Origin: CAXXOK01 sp964640955
Lineage (GTDB): Bacteria; Bacillota; Clostridia; Christensenellales; Aristaeellaceae
Length of the DNA: 64,000 bases
NCBI GenBank assembly: GCA_964640955.1
Contig: CAZXJI010000001.1
Span: forward strand, 434,001 to 498,000
Direction of reading: 5' to 3'
Of the stretch, positions 46,366-54,806 are shown piece after piece. The translations under genes and the position numbers were made by a program. The notes under the pieces are model-generated. The model ran no database searches. It saw nothing but the letters and a program-made list of their open reading frames with translations, and was not told where the DNA came from. Every line of letters starts with the position of its first letter. Within the stretch, counting starts at the first letter, position 1.

Positions 46366-47520
46366 TTACCCTCTCTCTTCCCTAAGAATCTCGAAAGCCT
46401 CGTAATACTTAAGCCCGCTGCGCTCTTCGGGCGAAAGCACCTGATAGCGGTTGTTCTCCCCGTCGGAAAAAACGATGGTGTTGCGCCCATAGATCTCCAA
46501 CCCCTGCAAATGCCGAAGCGGCAGCGCAAACGGCCCGCAGCGGAGCCCTTCCCGCCCGATGGACAGCGTGCCGCTGGCGACCGCCTCGGTGCGGTGATCC
46601 GGGAAGATACGCAGGATGGTCTGGTTCGCATCCTGAAAGAGCGGCCCGCCCGCCGAGGCGTCGATCAGGCCGCGCAGGCGCTCCCGCTGCCATTGCCCCC
46701 AGGCTTCCAGCGTCTGGAACGGCGTCCTGCCGCCGCGCAGGAAGCCCGTGTCCGTATAGGTGGCGTCCAGTCCGCAGCCGCAGGTAACGCGGTCGTCCCG
46801 CCCGGTCACGGTGCCGAAGGCGTGGCACAGCGGGCACAGGTACAGCGCATTCTGGATGCCCTCCGCCAGCCGTTTGCCCCGGAAGCGGACGGGGTGCTCC
46901 TCCTGGCGGTGGTAAGCGTCCTCGTAAATGTCTTTTTTTATCGTTTCGTTGATCTGCGCGGGCGACATGCCCGCGAGCGTCTCGGGCGAATACACCCCGA
47001 CGGGATAGCCCTTCATCCGTCCGCGACGGAGGGTGTGCGACCAGCGGGGGCTGGTCAGGTAGCCGCCCTCCAGCCGGTAGGTAAGCATGGCGGCGCCGGA
47101 GGCTTTCACCATCGCGCCGGTGGCGGGGTGCACCGGGCACGTCGCCCCGTCGAAGGATTTGTTGCCCTCGGCGAAAAGCGCCACGTTGCAGCCCTTGCGC
47201 AGGCGCCGCACCATCTGCATCGCCGTGTTCGCGTCCGCCCCGCCCTTGCGCTTGGCGATGGGATCCAGAAAATACAGAAGAAGCGCGCGAAGCCAGCGCG
47301 TGCGGAAAATGTGCTCGCTGGCTACGAAATACATATGCTTGGGAAACGCGATGCCCAACAGGATCGAATCAAAATCGGTGTTGTGGTTGGCAATGATAAT
47401 GCACGGCCCGTCCACCTCGGGAACGGGCGCGGCCTGAAACCGCAGCAATCGCTTGAACGGCAGGCTCAAAATCCGTCTCATCACGGTGTAAAAGCATACG
47501 TGTCGCCGATAACCCCGCAT
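46366..47520 (-). CDS. PlsC-type acyltransferase with C-terminal zinc-ribbon-like segment
   Basis: This ~384-residue protein has an acyltransferase domain with IIANHNTDFDSIL (HxxxxD catalytic motif) and VALFAEGNKSFDG (FPEGTxS-like motif), so it likely acylates lysophospholipid. Unusually, a C-terminal part (~225-384) contains LCPLCHAFGT and VTCGCGLDATY, a CxxC...CxC arrangement suggesting a metal-binding ribbon, then a beta-rich region. ATG 47520 has AAGAAGG 9 bases upstream; the ATG at 47529 is too close to that site. It heads an operon with the GltS-like gene. Confidence 0.82.
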   Translation of the reverse strand: MRGYRRHVCFYTVMRRILSLPFKRLLRFQAAPVPEVDGPCIIIANHNTDFDSILLGIAFPKHMYFVASEHIFRTRWLRALLLYFLDPIAKRKGGADANTAMQMVRRLRKGCNVALFAEGNKSFDGATCPVHPATGAMVKASGAAMLTYRLEGGYLTSPRWSHTLRRGRMKGYPVGVYSPETLAGMSPAQINETIKKDIYEDAYHRQEEHPVRFRGKRLAEGIQNALYLCPLCHAFGTVTGRDDRVTCGCGLDATYTDTGFLRGGRTPFQTLEAWGQWQRERLRGLIDASAGGPLFQDANQTILRIFPDHRTEAVASGTLSIGREGLRCGPFALPLRHLQGLEIYGRNTIVFSDGENNRYQVLSPEERSGLKYYEAFEILREERG

Positions 47521-47799
47521 AGCATCCATCCTTCTTCAGATGCGCACGAACCTCATGATTCGTTATCTAAACAATACCATAGAAACAGGCTTTTGACCAT
47601 AGCCTTTTTACCCTGCGGCGGGCGGCCGGGGCCGTTTTGCACGGCCTTCCGGCGTGCGGCGCGCGGGTCCGGCTCCGCCTATGTTACATTCTTCTCCCGA
47701 CGGCTTTCATCCTGTGGATTTTTCTGTAAAAATCCTGTATGATGGACGTATGAGCGAGGTGAAGGGCGCATACGGCGGCGGGGGCCGCCCTTTCCGGCG

Positions 47800-47854
47800 T
47801 TGACAGCCCCCGGAAAACACGCTATAATAGGCGCGAAATGTAAGTGCTTACATT
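47800..47854 (+). promoter_or_regulatory. Consensus promoter with LacI-type operator for the pectin operon
   Basis: TTGACA (47800-47805) and TATAAT (47823-47828) are exactly consensus with a 17-base spacer. AATGTAAGTGCTTACATT (47837-47854), an inverted repeat with 8-bp arms, covers the expected start point. It resembles LacI/GntR-family and cre-like operators (TGTAAGTGCTTACA). A repressor gene is not in the window. The remaining 47521-47799 gap has only a small hairpin at 47716-47735. Confidence 0.85.
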
Positions 47855-47943
47855 GTTCTGGAATGCGCCGGGCAAATGCCATAATGAAGGGAAAAGCGGG
47901 GCGTCGCTTCCGCAGCGGCCGTCTTTTCCGTGGAGGGAGCCGG

Positions 47944-49053
47944 ATGGAAGTTTTCGTTGACCGTTACCTTACGCGTTACCGGTCTTTTAAGCCCTATTGG
48001 AATTACGAGGACGGCTGCGTGCTGAAGGGTTGCGTCGACCTGTACGCCGCCACCGGGGAGGAGCGGTACCGCCGCTTCGTGCTTTCGTATCTGGACGAAC
48101 GCGTGACCGGCGAGGGGACGATCCCCTCCTTTGAGACCGGCACGTACAATATCGATAGCGTCAACTGCGCCAAGGCCCTCTTTTTCGCGCTGGACGAGAC
48201 GGGGCAGGAACGCTACCGCAAGGCGCTGGGTTTCGTGATGGGCCGCCTGCGCACCCATCCGCGCTGCAAGTGCGGCAGCTTCTGGCACAAAACGATCTAT
48301 CCCAACCAGATCTGGCTGGACGGGTTGTACATGGCCCAGCCCTTCTACCTGGAATACGAGTTGCGCTTCAACGCCCTGCGCAACCTGCCGGATATCCTGC
48401 TGCAGTTTGAAAACGTGCGCCGCTTTCTGTACAACGCGGACAAGCGCCTGTTCTACCACGGGTACGACGAGGCCCGCGTTCAGCCGTGGTGCGACCCCGT
48501 CACCGGCTGCTCCCCCAACTTCTGGCTGCGTTCCGTCGGCTGGTACCTGATGGCGCTGGCGGACTGCCACGCGCTGGTGCGGGACGCGGATGCGGCCGCC
48601 GCCGGACGGCTGGCCGAAATGCTTGCCGAGGCCGCGGACGGGCTGCTGCGCTACCGGGACGCGCAGACGGGCCTGTTTTACCAGGTCATCGACCGCGCGG
48701 ACGTCCCCGGCAACTATCCCGAAACCTCCGGCAGCGCCATGGCGGCCTACGCGCTGCTCAAGGGCGCCCTGACGGGCGCGCTGCCCGGCGGGCGTTTCGG
48801 CGCGGCCGGGCTGGACGTTTATTCTAGCCTCGTCGCTCAAAAGCTGCGCGAGGCGGACGGTGAAACGCACCTGACCGGCATTTGCTCCGTCGCGGGGTTG
48901 GGCCCCGGCGAGAAGCGCGACGGCTCGGTGGCCTATTACCTGTCCGAGCCCGTCGTGTCGGACGACCCCAAGGGCGTGGGCCCCGCGATGATGGCGATGG
49001 CGCAGGCGGCGCTCTACCGCGCGCGCGCAGCCGCCGACGCGGTGAAAGGATAA
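47944..49053 (+). CDS. GH105 unsaturated rhamnogalacturonyl/glucuronyl hydrolase
   Basis: This 369-residue protein lacks a signal peptide and would act in the cytoplasm on unsaturated uronic disaccharides. It has the (alpha/alpha)6 barrel landmarks of YteR/YesR: YNYEDGCVLKGCVDLY-like WNYEDG, FWHKTIYPNQIWLDGLYMAQPFY with Asp126 in the position of the catalytic acid, PNFWLRSVGWYLMAL, NYPETSGSAMAAYAL and a C-terminal GVGPAMMAMAQ. ATG 47944 follows GGAGGGAG. A GH28 gene follows by 4 bp. Confidence 0.93.
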   Translation: MEVFVDRYLTRYRSFKPYWNYEDGCVLKGCVDLYAATGEERYRRFVLSYLDERVTGEGTIPSFETGTYNIDSVNCAKALFFALDETGQERYRKALGFVMGRLRTHPRCKCGSFWHKTIYPNQIWLDGLYMAQPFYLEYELRFNALRNLPDILLQFENVRRFLYNADKRLFYHGYDEARVQPWCDPVTGCSPNFWLRSVGWYLMALADCHALVRDADAAAAGRLAEMLAEAADGLLRYRDAQTGLFYQVIDRADVPGNYPETSGSAMAAYALLKGALTGALPGGRFGAAGLDVYSSLVAQKLREADGETHLTGICSVAGLGPGEKRDGSVAYYLSEPVVSDDPKGVGPAMMAMAQAALYRARAAADAVKG

Positions 49054-49057
49054 GCGT

Positions 49058-50611
49058 ATGCGTTGCCTTTGGATCGGCACCCGCAGCACCACGGTGCTGC
49101 TTTCGGAAAACGAACTGTATTTTACGGAACCGAAAATTGCGCTCACCCTCAACGGCGCTCCGGCGGGCGAAGCGGAAACCGCCGTCATTTCGCTTTTCGG
49201 CCTCGCGCCCGCGACGCGCTACGCGCTCACGGCCTCGCGCGAGGGGAAGGAGCCCGAAACATTGGCCTTCACGACCGCCGCGGAGAGCGGCGCGCTGGAT
49301 GTTTGCGCCTTCGGCGCGAAGGGAGACGGCGAAACGGACGATACGGCCGCCCTGCAGGCCGCGATCCTCTGCTGCCCGGAGCACGGATGCGTGCGGGTGC
49401 CGCCGGGAACGTACCACACCGGCCCTTTGTTCCTCAAAAGCCGTCTGTCGCTGGAAATCGCCGAGGGCGCGACGCTCGTTTTGAGCACGTCCCGGGCGGC
49501 GCACCCCGTTCTGCCCGCCCTGATCCCCGGGGCGGACGGTACGCAGCGGCCGCTGGGTACCTGGGAAGGGGAATCCCGGCCGATGTACGCCGCGCTGCTC
49601 AACGGCGTGGACGTGACGGACGTCGCCGTGTTCGGACAGGGCGTGCTGGACGGCGGCGGCCGCGAAGGCGGCTGGTGGGCCGATCCCAAGCGCGCGGACG
49701 GCCCGCGCCGCCCCCGGATGGTGTTCCTGTCCCATTGTCGAAACGTAACTTTGCAAGGGCTGACGGTGCGCAACAGCCCCGCGTGGAACCTGCATCCCCA
49801 TCACAGCGACGATTTGCGCTTCCTGAACCTGACCGTGCTCGCTCCTTCGGACAGCCCCAACACCGACGGGTTCGACCCCGAAAGCTGCGCGGACGTGCTG
49901 GCCGCGGGCGTGCGCTTCTCGGTCGGGGACGACTGCATCGCCGTCAAAGCCGGCAAGCGGGCCATGGCCGAGCGGTTCCCCAAGCCCTGCGAACGGGTGG
50001 AGATCGCCCACTGCCTGATGGAAAACGGCCACGGCGGCGTGACCGTCGGCAGCGAGATGTCCGGCGGCGTCCGGGACGTGACCGTGCACCACTGCCTGAT
50101 GCGCGACACCGACCGGGGCCTGCGCATCAAAACCCGGCGCGGCCGCGGCGGCGCCGTGGACGGCGTGACGCTGCGCTGCGTGCGCATGGAGCGCGTCGGC
50201 GCGCCCTTTACCTTGAACGGCTTTTATTTCTGCGACGCGGACGGGCATTCCCCCGCGGTGCAGAACCGGGCGGCGCTGCCCGTGGACGCGGGCACGCCCC
50301 GGCTGGGGGCGTTCACGATGGCCGACGTGGAGGCGACGGACTGCGCGGCCTGCGCCTGCCGCGCGCTGGGTCTTCCGGAAAGCAGGATCGGCTCCCTTGC
50401 GATCAGCGACTCACGCTTCGCGTTTTGGCCCGACGCGGCGCCCTTCACCCCCGTCATGGCGGACGGCGTGGAACCCTGCGCCGGGGAGGGCCTCGACCTG
50501 ACCCACGTTGGGCGCCTTACGCTTCGCAACGTGCGCCTCTCGGGCCTCCGGGGCGAGGCCCTGCGCCTGACGGACGTTACGGAAGTGGACGGGAGGGTGG
50601 AAACGGAATGA
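49058..50611 (+). CDS. GH28 polygalacturonase/rhamnogalacturonase-like
   Basis: This 517-residue protein has an N-terminal ~85-residue beta-rich domain with fibronectin-like composition. A right-handed beta-helix follows, with family motifs SPNTDGFDPES (NTD), SVGDDCIAVKAG (DD), NGHGGVTVGSEMSGG (GHG) and GLRIKTRRGRGG (RIK). All catalytic Asp and His residues are present. No signal peptide is seen, so it acts on imported galacturonide oligomers, as in many gut Clostridia. It overlaps the next gene by 4 bp. Confidence 0.93.
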   Translation: MRCLWIGTRSTTVLLSENELYFTEPKIALTLNGAPAGEAETAVISLFGLAPATRYALTASREGKEPETLAFTTAAESGALDVCAFGAKGDGETDDTAALQAAILCCPEHGCVRVPPGTYHTGPLFLKSRLSLEIAEGATLVLSTSRAAHPVLPALIPGADGTQRPLGTWEGESRPMYAALLNGVDVTDVAVFGQGVLDGGGREGGWWADPKRADGPRRPRMVFLSHCRNVTLQGLTVRNSPAWNLHPHHSDDLRFLNLTVLAPSDSPNTDGFDPESCADVLAAGVRFSVGDDCIAVKAGKRAMAERFPKPCERVEIAHCLMENGHGGVTVGSEMSGGVRDVTVHHCLMRDTDRGLRIKTRRGRGGAVDGVTLRCVRMERVGAPFTLNGFYFCDADGHSPAVQNRAALPVDAGTPRLGAFTMADVEATDCAACACRALGLPESRIGSLAISDSRFAFWPDAAPFTPVMADGVEPCAGEGLDLTHVGRLTLRNVRLSGLRGEALRLTDVTEVDGRVETE

Positions 50612-51459
50612 ACATCGGCATCCGTTTGCACGATACGGTGCCCGGCACGCTGACCGGGCGCGCCGCGGCGGCGGCCGCGCAGGGCTTCACCTGCGCGCAC
50701 GTCGCGCTTTACAAGCTGTTGTCCCCCGCGCCGGAGGCGGCGGATTTCTCGCCGGCGTTGGCGAAGGCCCTGAAGCGCGACCTGCAGCCGCTGAGCATCG
50801 CGATTCTCGGCTGCTATCTGAACCTCGCCCATCCGGACGAGGAGATCTACAGTCAAACGCTAGAGCAGTACCGCGCCCACCTGCGTTTGTCCGCCTGGAT
50901 CGGCGGCTGCATGGTGGGGACGGAAACGGGCAACCCCAACGCCGGGTACCGCTACGACCCGGCGAAGAGCCACACGCCCGAGGCGCTCGAATTGTTTATT
51001 CGCCGCCTTCGCCCCGTCGTTGAGGAGGCGGAGCGGCTTCAAACGACTATCGCCATCGAGCCGGTTTACACCCACATCGTTCACGACCCGCAAACGGCCC
51101 GTCGGGTGCTGGACGCCATCGCCTCCCCGAACCTCAAAATCATTCTGGACCCGGTGAACCTCCTGCACCCGGACAACCTCGCCCGGCGGGACGAGCTCCT
51201 CCGCGAGGCGGTGGCGCTGCTCGGGCCGGATATCGCCGCCGTCCACCTGAAGGATTACGTACGCGAGGGCGAAGGGCTTCGCACGGTGCCCAGCGGGCAG
51301 GGAGAAACGGACGACCTGCCCGTGCTGCGCTACGTCGTTGAGCATAAACCGGACATCCCCGTGCTTTTGGAGAACACTTCGCCGGAAAACGCGGCGGCGG
51401 CGCGGGCGCACGTGGAAGCGCTGTCCGCGGCCGTCCGGCAATCCTCAAATCCATATTGA
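50608..51459 (+). CDS. Sugar phosphate isomerase/epimerase family protein (TIM barrel)
   Basis: This 283-residue AP_endonuc_2-type barrel has LYKLL...LSIAILGCYLNLAHPD, a metal-type TIAIEPVYTHIVHDP, NLKIILDPVNLLHPD, IAAVHLKDY and VLLENTSPE. The Glu, Asp, His and Glu in these segments match the metal site of xylose isomerase-like epimerases. The ATG overlaps the GH28 stop (ATGA). It probably isomerises or epimerises a product of pectin breakdown, which is inferred from position. Confidence 0.87.
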   Translation: MNIGIRLHDTVPGTLTGRAAAAAAQGFTCAHVALYKLLSPAPEAADFSPALAKALKRDLQPLSIAILGCYLNLAHPDEEIYSQTLEQYRAHLRLSAWIGGCMVGTETGNPNAGYRYDPAKSHTPEALELFIRRLRPVVEEAERLQTTIAIEPVYTHIVHDPQTARRVLDAIASPNLKIILDPVNLLHPDNLARRDELLREAVALLGPDIAAVHLKDYVREGEGLRTVPSGQGETDDLPVLRYVVEHKPDIPVLLENTSPENAAAARAHVEALSAAVRQSSNPY

Positions 51460-51545
51460 CAGCCGTTTCCCGCAATCCTATAATAAAACAAAATATGCCT
51501 CGTCCGACGTTCGTTGGCCGGACGGGATTCGGAAGGGGACGGCCC

Positions 51546-51971
51546 ATGAAATCCATTGTTCTGTTCTATTCCTACAAGGGTCACACCAGGAAGGTCGCGG
51601 AAAAACTAGCCCGCACCACGGGCGGGGAAGCGGTGGAAATCCACACGAAAAAGCGCCTGAATATGCTCAAGGCGTTCCTGGTGGAATGTCCGCGCGCACG
51701 GCTGCGCAAATACGACGCGATCGAACCGATCAGCCAGGATCTGACGGGCTACGACCTCATTACGCTGGCCGCCCCCGTCTGGGCCGGTTTCCCGGCCCCC
51801 GCGTTCAACTCGATGATCCGGCTGCTGCCGAAAAACGCGAACGTTCAGGTCATCATGGTATCGTCCGACGGCAGCGGCGCCACGAAAAAAAGCGAGGAAG
51901 GCACGCGCAAGCTGATTCGTCAGCAGGGCTGCAAGCTGCTCTCCTACAAGGATACCCGTCAACCCGCCTAA
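51546..51971 (+). CDS. Flavodoxin-like protein
   Basis: This 141-residue protein starts KSIVLFYSYKGHTRKVAEKLA, the FMN phosphate loop (SxxGxTxxVA). It continues with YDLITLAAPVWAGFPAPAFNSMIRLLP and VQVIMVSSDGSG, the other two FMN loops. The length fits short flavodoxins. ATG 51546 follows GGAAGGGGA. It is monocistronic, and its electron partner is unknown. Confidence 0.9.
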   Translation: MKSIVLFYSYKGHTRKVAEKLARTTGGEAVEIHTKKRLNMLKAFLVECPRARLRKYDAIEPISQDLTGYDLITLAAPVWAGFPAPAFNSMIRLLPKNANVQVIMVSSDGSGATKKSEEGTRKLIRQQGCKLLSYKDTRQPA

Positions 51972-52145
51972 ACGCATTCGCCCCGGGGAAGCCGCATGCG
52001 GCTTCCTCCTTCGTTTGCCTTCGCGCGGCCGCCCGGGCCGCGTTTCATTCGGCCGATCTTCGTTTATGCTTCCTTAGGGGAGGCGTCCCGCGGAGTCTCC
52101 GCTCCCAACGCGTTTTTCACGCCGACCCGGACAGGAGGATATCCC

Positions 52146-53111
52146 ATGGCGGTTCTTTATCTGGCAGGCGGTTGTTTCTGGGGCATGGAGAAGTACCTGG
52201 CTTCCGTTCGCGGCGTCGGGTCCACCCGGGTCGGGTACGCCAACGGCCGCACCGACCGGCCCACCTACGAGGACGTCTGCCGCCGCGGCACCGGCCACGC
52301 CGAAACCGTGCGCGTCACGTACGATCCGGAAATCGTTCCCCTTACCTTTTTGCTGGAGCTGTTTTACGATGCGATCGACCCCACGGCGGTCAACCGGCAG
52401 GGCGGCGACAGCGGCACCCAGTACCGAAGCGGCATCTACTATGTCGACGAGGCGGACAGGCACGTTATCGAGCAATCGATCGCCGGGCTGCAGGCGCGCC
52501 TCAAGGAGCCCGTCGCCATCGAGGTCAAACCTCTCGCGGGCTTCTGGCCGGCGGAGGACTACCACCAGAAATATCTGGACAAGAACCCCGGCGGCTATTG
52601 TCACATCGGCCGGGAGCACTTTGAGAGGGCCGCGCGGGCGACGGTGAACCGTGCCGATTACGCCCGTCCGAGCGACGCGGAGTTAAAGGCGCGCCTCACG
52701 AGCGAGCAGTACGAGGTCACCCGGCGATCCGCCACCGAGCCGCCCTTCCAAAACGCGTATTTCCAGACCGACCGCCCCGGCCTGTACGTGGACGTCACCA
52801 CGGGCGAGCCGCTGTTTTCCTCGCGGGACAAGTTCCAATCCGGCTGCGGCTGGCCGAGCTTCACCCGGCCCGTGGACCCCGCGGTGGTCGGGGAAAAGGC
52901 CGACTTAAGCCTCGGCAGGCTCCGCACCGAGGTGCGCAGCCGCGTGGGCGACGCCCACCTGGGCCACGTGTTCCCCGACGGGCCCGCCGACCGGGGCGGC
53001 CTGCGCTACTGTATCAACAGCGCGGCCCTGCGCTTCATTCCCCGGGAGGAGATGGAGGCCGCGGGCTACGGGCGCTACCTGCCGCTGGTGGATGAAGCGG
53101 ACGGGCGCTAG
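52146..53111 (+). CDS. msrAB: Bifunctional peptide methionine sulfoxide reductase MsrA-MsrB
   Basis: This 321-residue fusion starts with MsrA (1-~165: AGGCFWGMEKYL with Cys10, GTGHAETVRVTYDPE, YRSGIYY). The MsrB part (~180-321) has PLFSSRDKFQSGCGWPSF, RVGDAHLGHVFPDGP and RYCINSAALRF with Cys289. It repairs both S and R methionine sulfoxides. The usual CxxC zinc pairs of MsrB are absent here. ATG 52146 follows GGAGGAT. No signal peptide, so it is cytoplasmic. Confidence 0.95.
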   Translation: MAVLYLAGGCFWGMEKYLASVRGVGSTRVGYANGRTDRPTYEDVCRRGTGHAETVRVTYDPEIVPLTFLLELFYDAIDPTAVNRQGGDSGTQYRSGIYYVDEADRHVIEQSIAGLQARLKEPVAIEVKPLAGFWPAEDYHQKYLDKNPGGYCHIGREHFERAARATVNRADYARPSDAELKARLTSEQYEVTRRSATEPPFQNAYFQTDRPGLYVDVTTGEPLFSSRDKFQSGCGWPSFTRPVDPAVVGEKADLSLGRLRTEVRSRVGDAHLGHVFPDGPADRGGLRYCINSAALRFIPREEMEAAGYGRYLPLVDEADGR

Positions 53112-53287
53112 AGCCTTTAGCCATCCGCGGCCAAGCACGGCCGACCCGACGGAAGGCAAAAAAAGCCGGAAGCGCACGGCTTTACGGCTTGTGTTTGCTG
53201 TATGCCCGCAACGATGGGGGCGGCGTGCTTCGGCCGGTAATTTCTGCATTTTTCCTGTATTCTTAAGGAAAACCGCGTTCCCCGGAA

Positions 53288-53316
53288 TTGACACGAACCC
53301 CGGCCGCTCATACAAT
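53288..53316 (+). promoter_or_regulatory. Sigma-A promoter of the liv operon
   Basis: TTGACA (53288-53293) and TACAAT (53311-53316) with a 17-base spacer. Transcription would start near 53323. The 53112-53287 interval has no gene. Confidence 0.85.
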
Positions 53317-53322
53317 ATACCT

Positions 53323-53375
53323 AAAGCAATGATGCTGTGACTGATACGACTGTACCACTCGATCATTGCTTTTTT
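53323..53375 (+). promoter_or_regulatory. Transcript-start hairpin with U-tract, possible attenuator of livK
   Basis: AAAGCAATGAT (53323-53333) pairs perfectly with ATCATTGCTTT (53362-53372), with a 28-nt loop, and T run 53370-53375 follows. The left arm starts at the predicted transcription start. It looks like an intrinsic terminator in the leader, 57 bases before livK. Whether it terminates or only stabilises the 5' end is unknown. Confidence 0.6.
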
Positions 53376-53432
53376 CTACATTCGCAAGGTGTTGCGACAG
53401 TGTAAAACCATATCTGAAGGAGGTACCATCGC

Positions 53433-54569
53433 ATGAAACGGAAGCTTTCCATACTCACGGCGGTTGTCCTTGTGCTCTCTACGCTCTTCGCACCGGCCCT
53501 GGCCGAAACTGCCGAGCCCGTGAAGATCGGCGCGATCGCGCCGCTGACCGGCAGCCTTGCCACCTACGGCGAATCCGTCGCCAACGGCATTAAGCTCGCG
53601 GTTGCGGAAATCAACGAGGCGGGCGGCGTGCTGGGCGGCCGCATGCTGGATGTCACCTACATGGACGACAAGGCCGACTCCACCGAGAGCGCCAACGCCT
53701 TCAACAAGCTGATCTCCGACGGCAACAAGGCGATCATCGGCTCCGTCACCTCCGGCGTGACCGCCGGCCTGGCCGCACTGGCCGACGCCGAGGGCATGCT
53801 GCTGCTGACCCCCACGGCCACCGCCGATACCATTACCGACGGTTATCCGACCGTGTTCCGCGCCTGCTTCCGCGATTCCTTCCAGGGCGAAGTGGCCGCG
53901 AAGGTCGCCCAGAAGCTGGGCGTAACCAAGGTCGCCATCCTCTACGCTTCCGGCGATACCTATTCCGCCGGCCTCTACGAGGCCTTCAAGGCCGCCTCGG
54001 GCAACCTGGGTCTGGAGATCGTCGACGTGGAGAGCTCCTCCACCACGGCCGATACCGACTACACCACGCAGCTGACCAACATCGTCGCCTCCGGCGCCGA
54101 GCTGATCTTCGCCCCCTACTACTACGATTCCATCGGCCCCTACATCGTGCCTCAGGCGCGCGCGGCGGGCTTCGAGGGTTACTTCGTAGGCGCGGACGGC
54201 TGGGACGGTACGCAGAACACCATGGTTGAGGACAAGAGCCTCTACAACAACTGCTTCTACACCAACCACTACGCGCCCGACGATCCTTCCGAGATCGTGC
54301 AGAACTTCGTGAGCAAGTACACCGAAACGTTCGGCGCCGAGAGCCTGACCGCTCTGGCCGCGCTGGCGTACGACGCGGCCTATATGCTCGCCGACGCCAT
54401 CAACACCGCCGGCACGGACGATACCGCCGCCATCATCCAGGCCATGACGGGCATGAGCTTCTCCGGCGTTACCGGCACCTTCACGCTGGATGAGTCCGGC
54501 ACGCCCGAAAAGGCTGCTCCTGTGATCGAGTACGTCGACGGCGTGGCCAAGTTCTACGCCTACATCTAA
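53433..54569 (+). CDS. livK: Branched-chain amino acid binding protein
   Basis: This 378-residue type I binding protein has a signal peptide (~1-24, ending ALAET) and no lipobox Cys. KIGAIAPLTGSLATYGESVANGIKLAVAEINEAGGVLGG is the classic Peripla_BP_6/LivJ-LivK opening. SVTSGVTAGLA and PTATADTITDGYPTVFRACFRDSFQGEVAA follow. AAGGAGG precedes the ATG. It is first in livKHMGF. Leu/Ile/Val is the default substrate, but this family also carries amides and other amino acids. Confidence 0.92.
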   Translation: MKRKLSILTAVVLVLSTLFAPALAETAEPVKIGAIAPLTGSLATYGESVANGIKLAVAEINEAGGVLGGRMLDVTYMDDKADSTESANAFNKLISDGNKAIIGSVTSGVTAGLAALADAEGMLLLTPTATADTITDGYPTVFRACFRDSFQGEVAAKVAQKLGVTKVAILYASGDTYSAGLYEAFKAASGNLGLEIVDVESSSTTADTDYTTQLTNIVASGAELIFAPYYYDSIGPYIVPQARAAGFEGYFVGADGWDGTQNTMVEDKSLYNNCFYTNHYAPDDPSEIVQNFVSKYTETFGAESLTALAALAYDAAYMLADAINTAGTDDTAAIIQAMTGMSFSGVTGTFTLDESGTPEKAAPVIEYVDGVAKFYAYI

Positions 54570-54585
54570 CAGCCCCCCGCGGCTG

Positions 54586-54650
54586 GGCGAACGGAAACGC
54601 ACCCCGTTTCCGTTCGCCGGGGTCAGGGGCGGACGGTCGCCGTCCGCCCC
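54586..54650 (+). terminator. Two stem-loops between livK and livH
   Basis: A 14-bp stem (54586-54599 with 54605-54618) and an 11-bp stem (54626-54636 with 54640-54650) lie in tandem. Neither has a good T-tract, so mRNA stabilisation or partial attenuation is more likely than full termination. Confidence 0.65.
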
Positions 54651-54806
54651 GCCTTGTCTTGTAACCGACCCGGAAAAGCGTTGCCCGCACGCTTTTCCCT
54701 CCGACTTTGCGTTATCCTGTGCCGCAGGCGGCACAGTTCCCGATAAAGCACGTCCGCCGGCCGCAGGGAGGCCGGCCGCATACGGAACGGAAGGGAGATG
54801 TCTGGC

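Noticed and set aside
47716..47735. Perfect hairpin GGATTTTT/AAAAATCC between divergent genes
   Set aside because: A/T-rich and short, with no T-tract; it could be a chance palindrome, so it is not listed as a terminator or operator.
53160..53182. Short hairpin after msrAB as a terminator
   Set aside because: Only a 4-bp core stem with a weak T-run, too weak to call.
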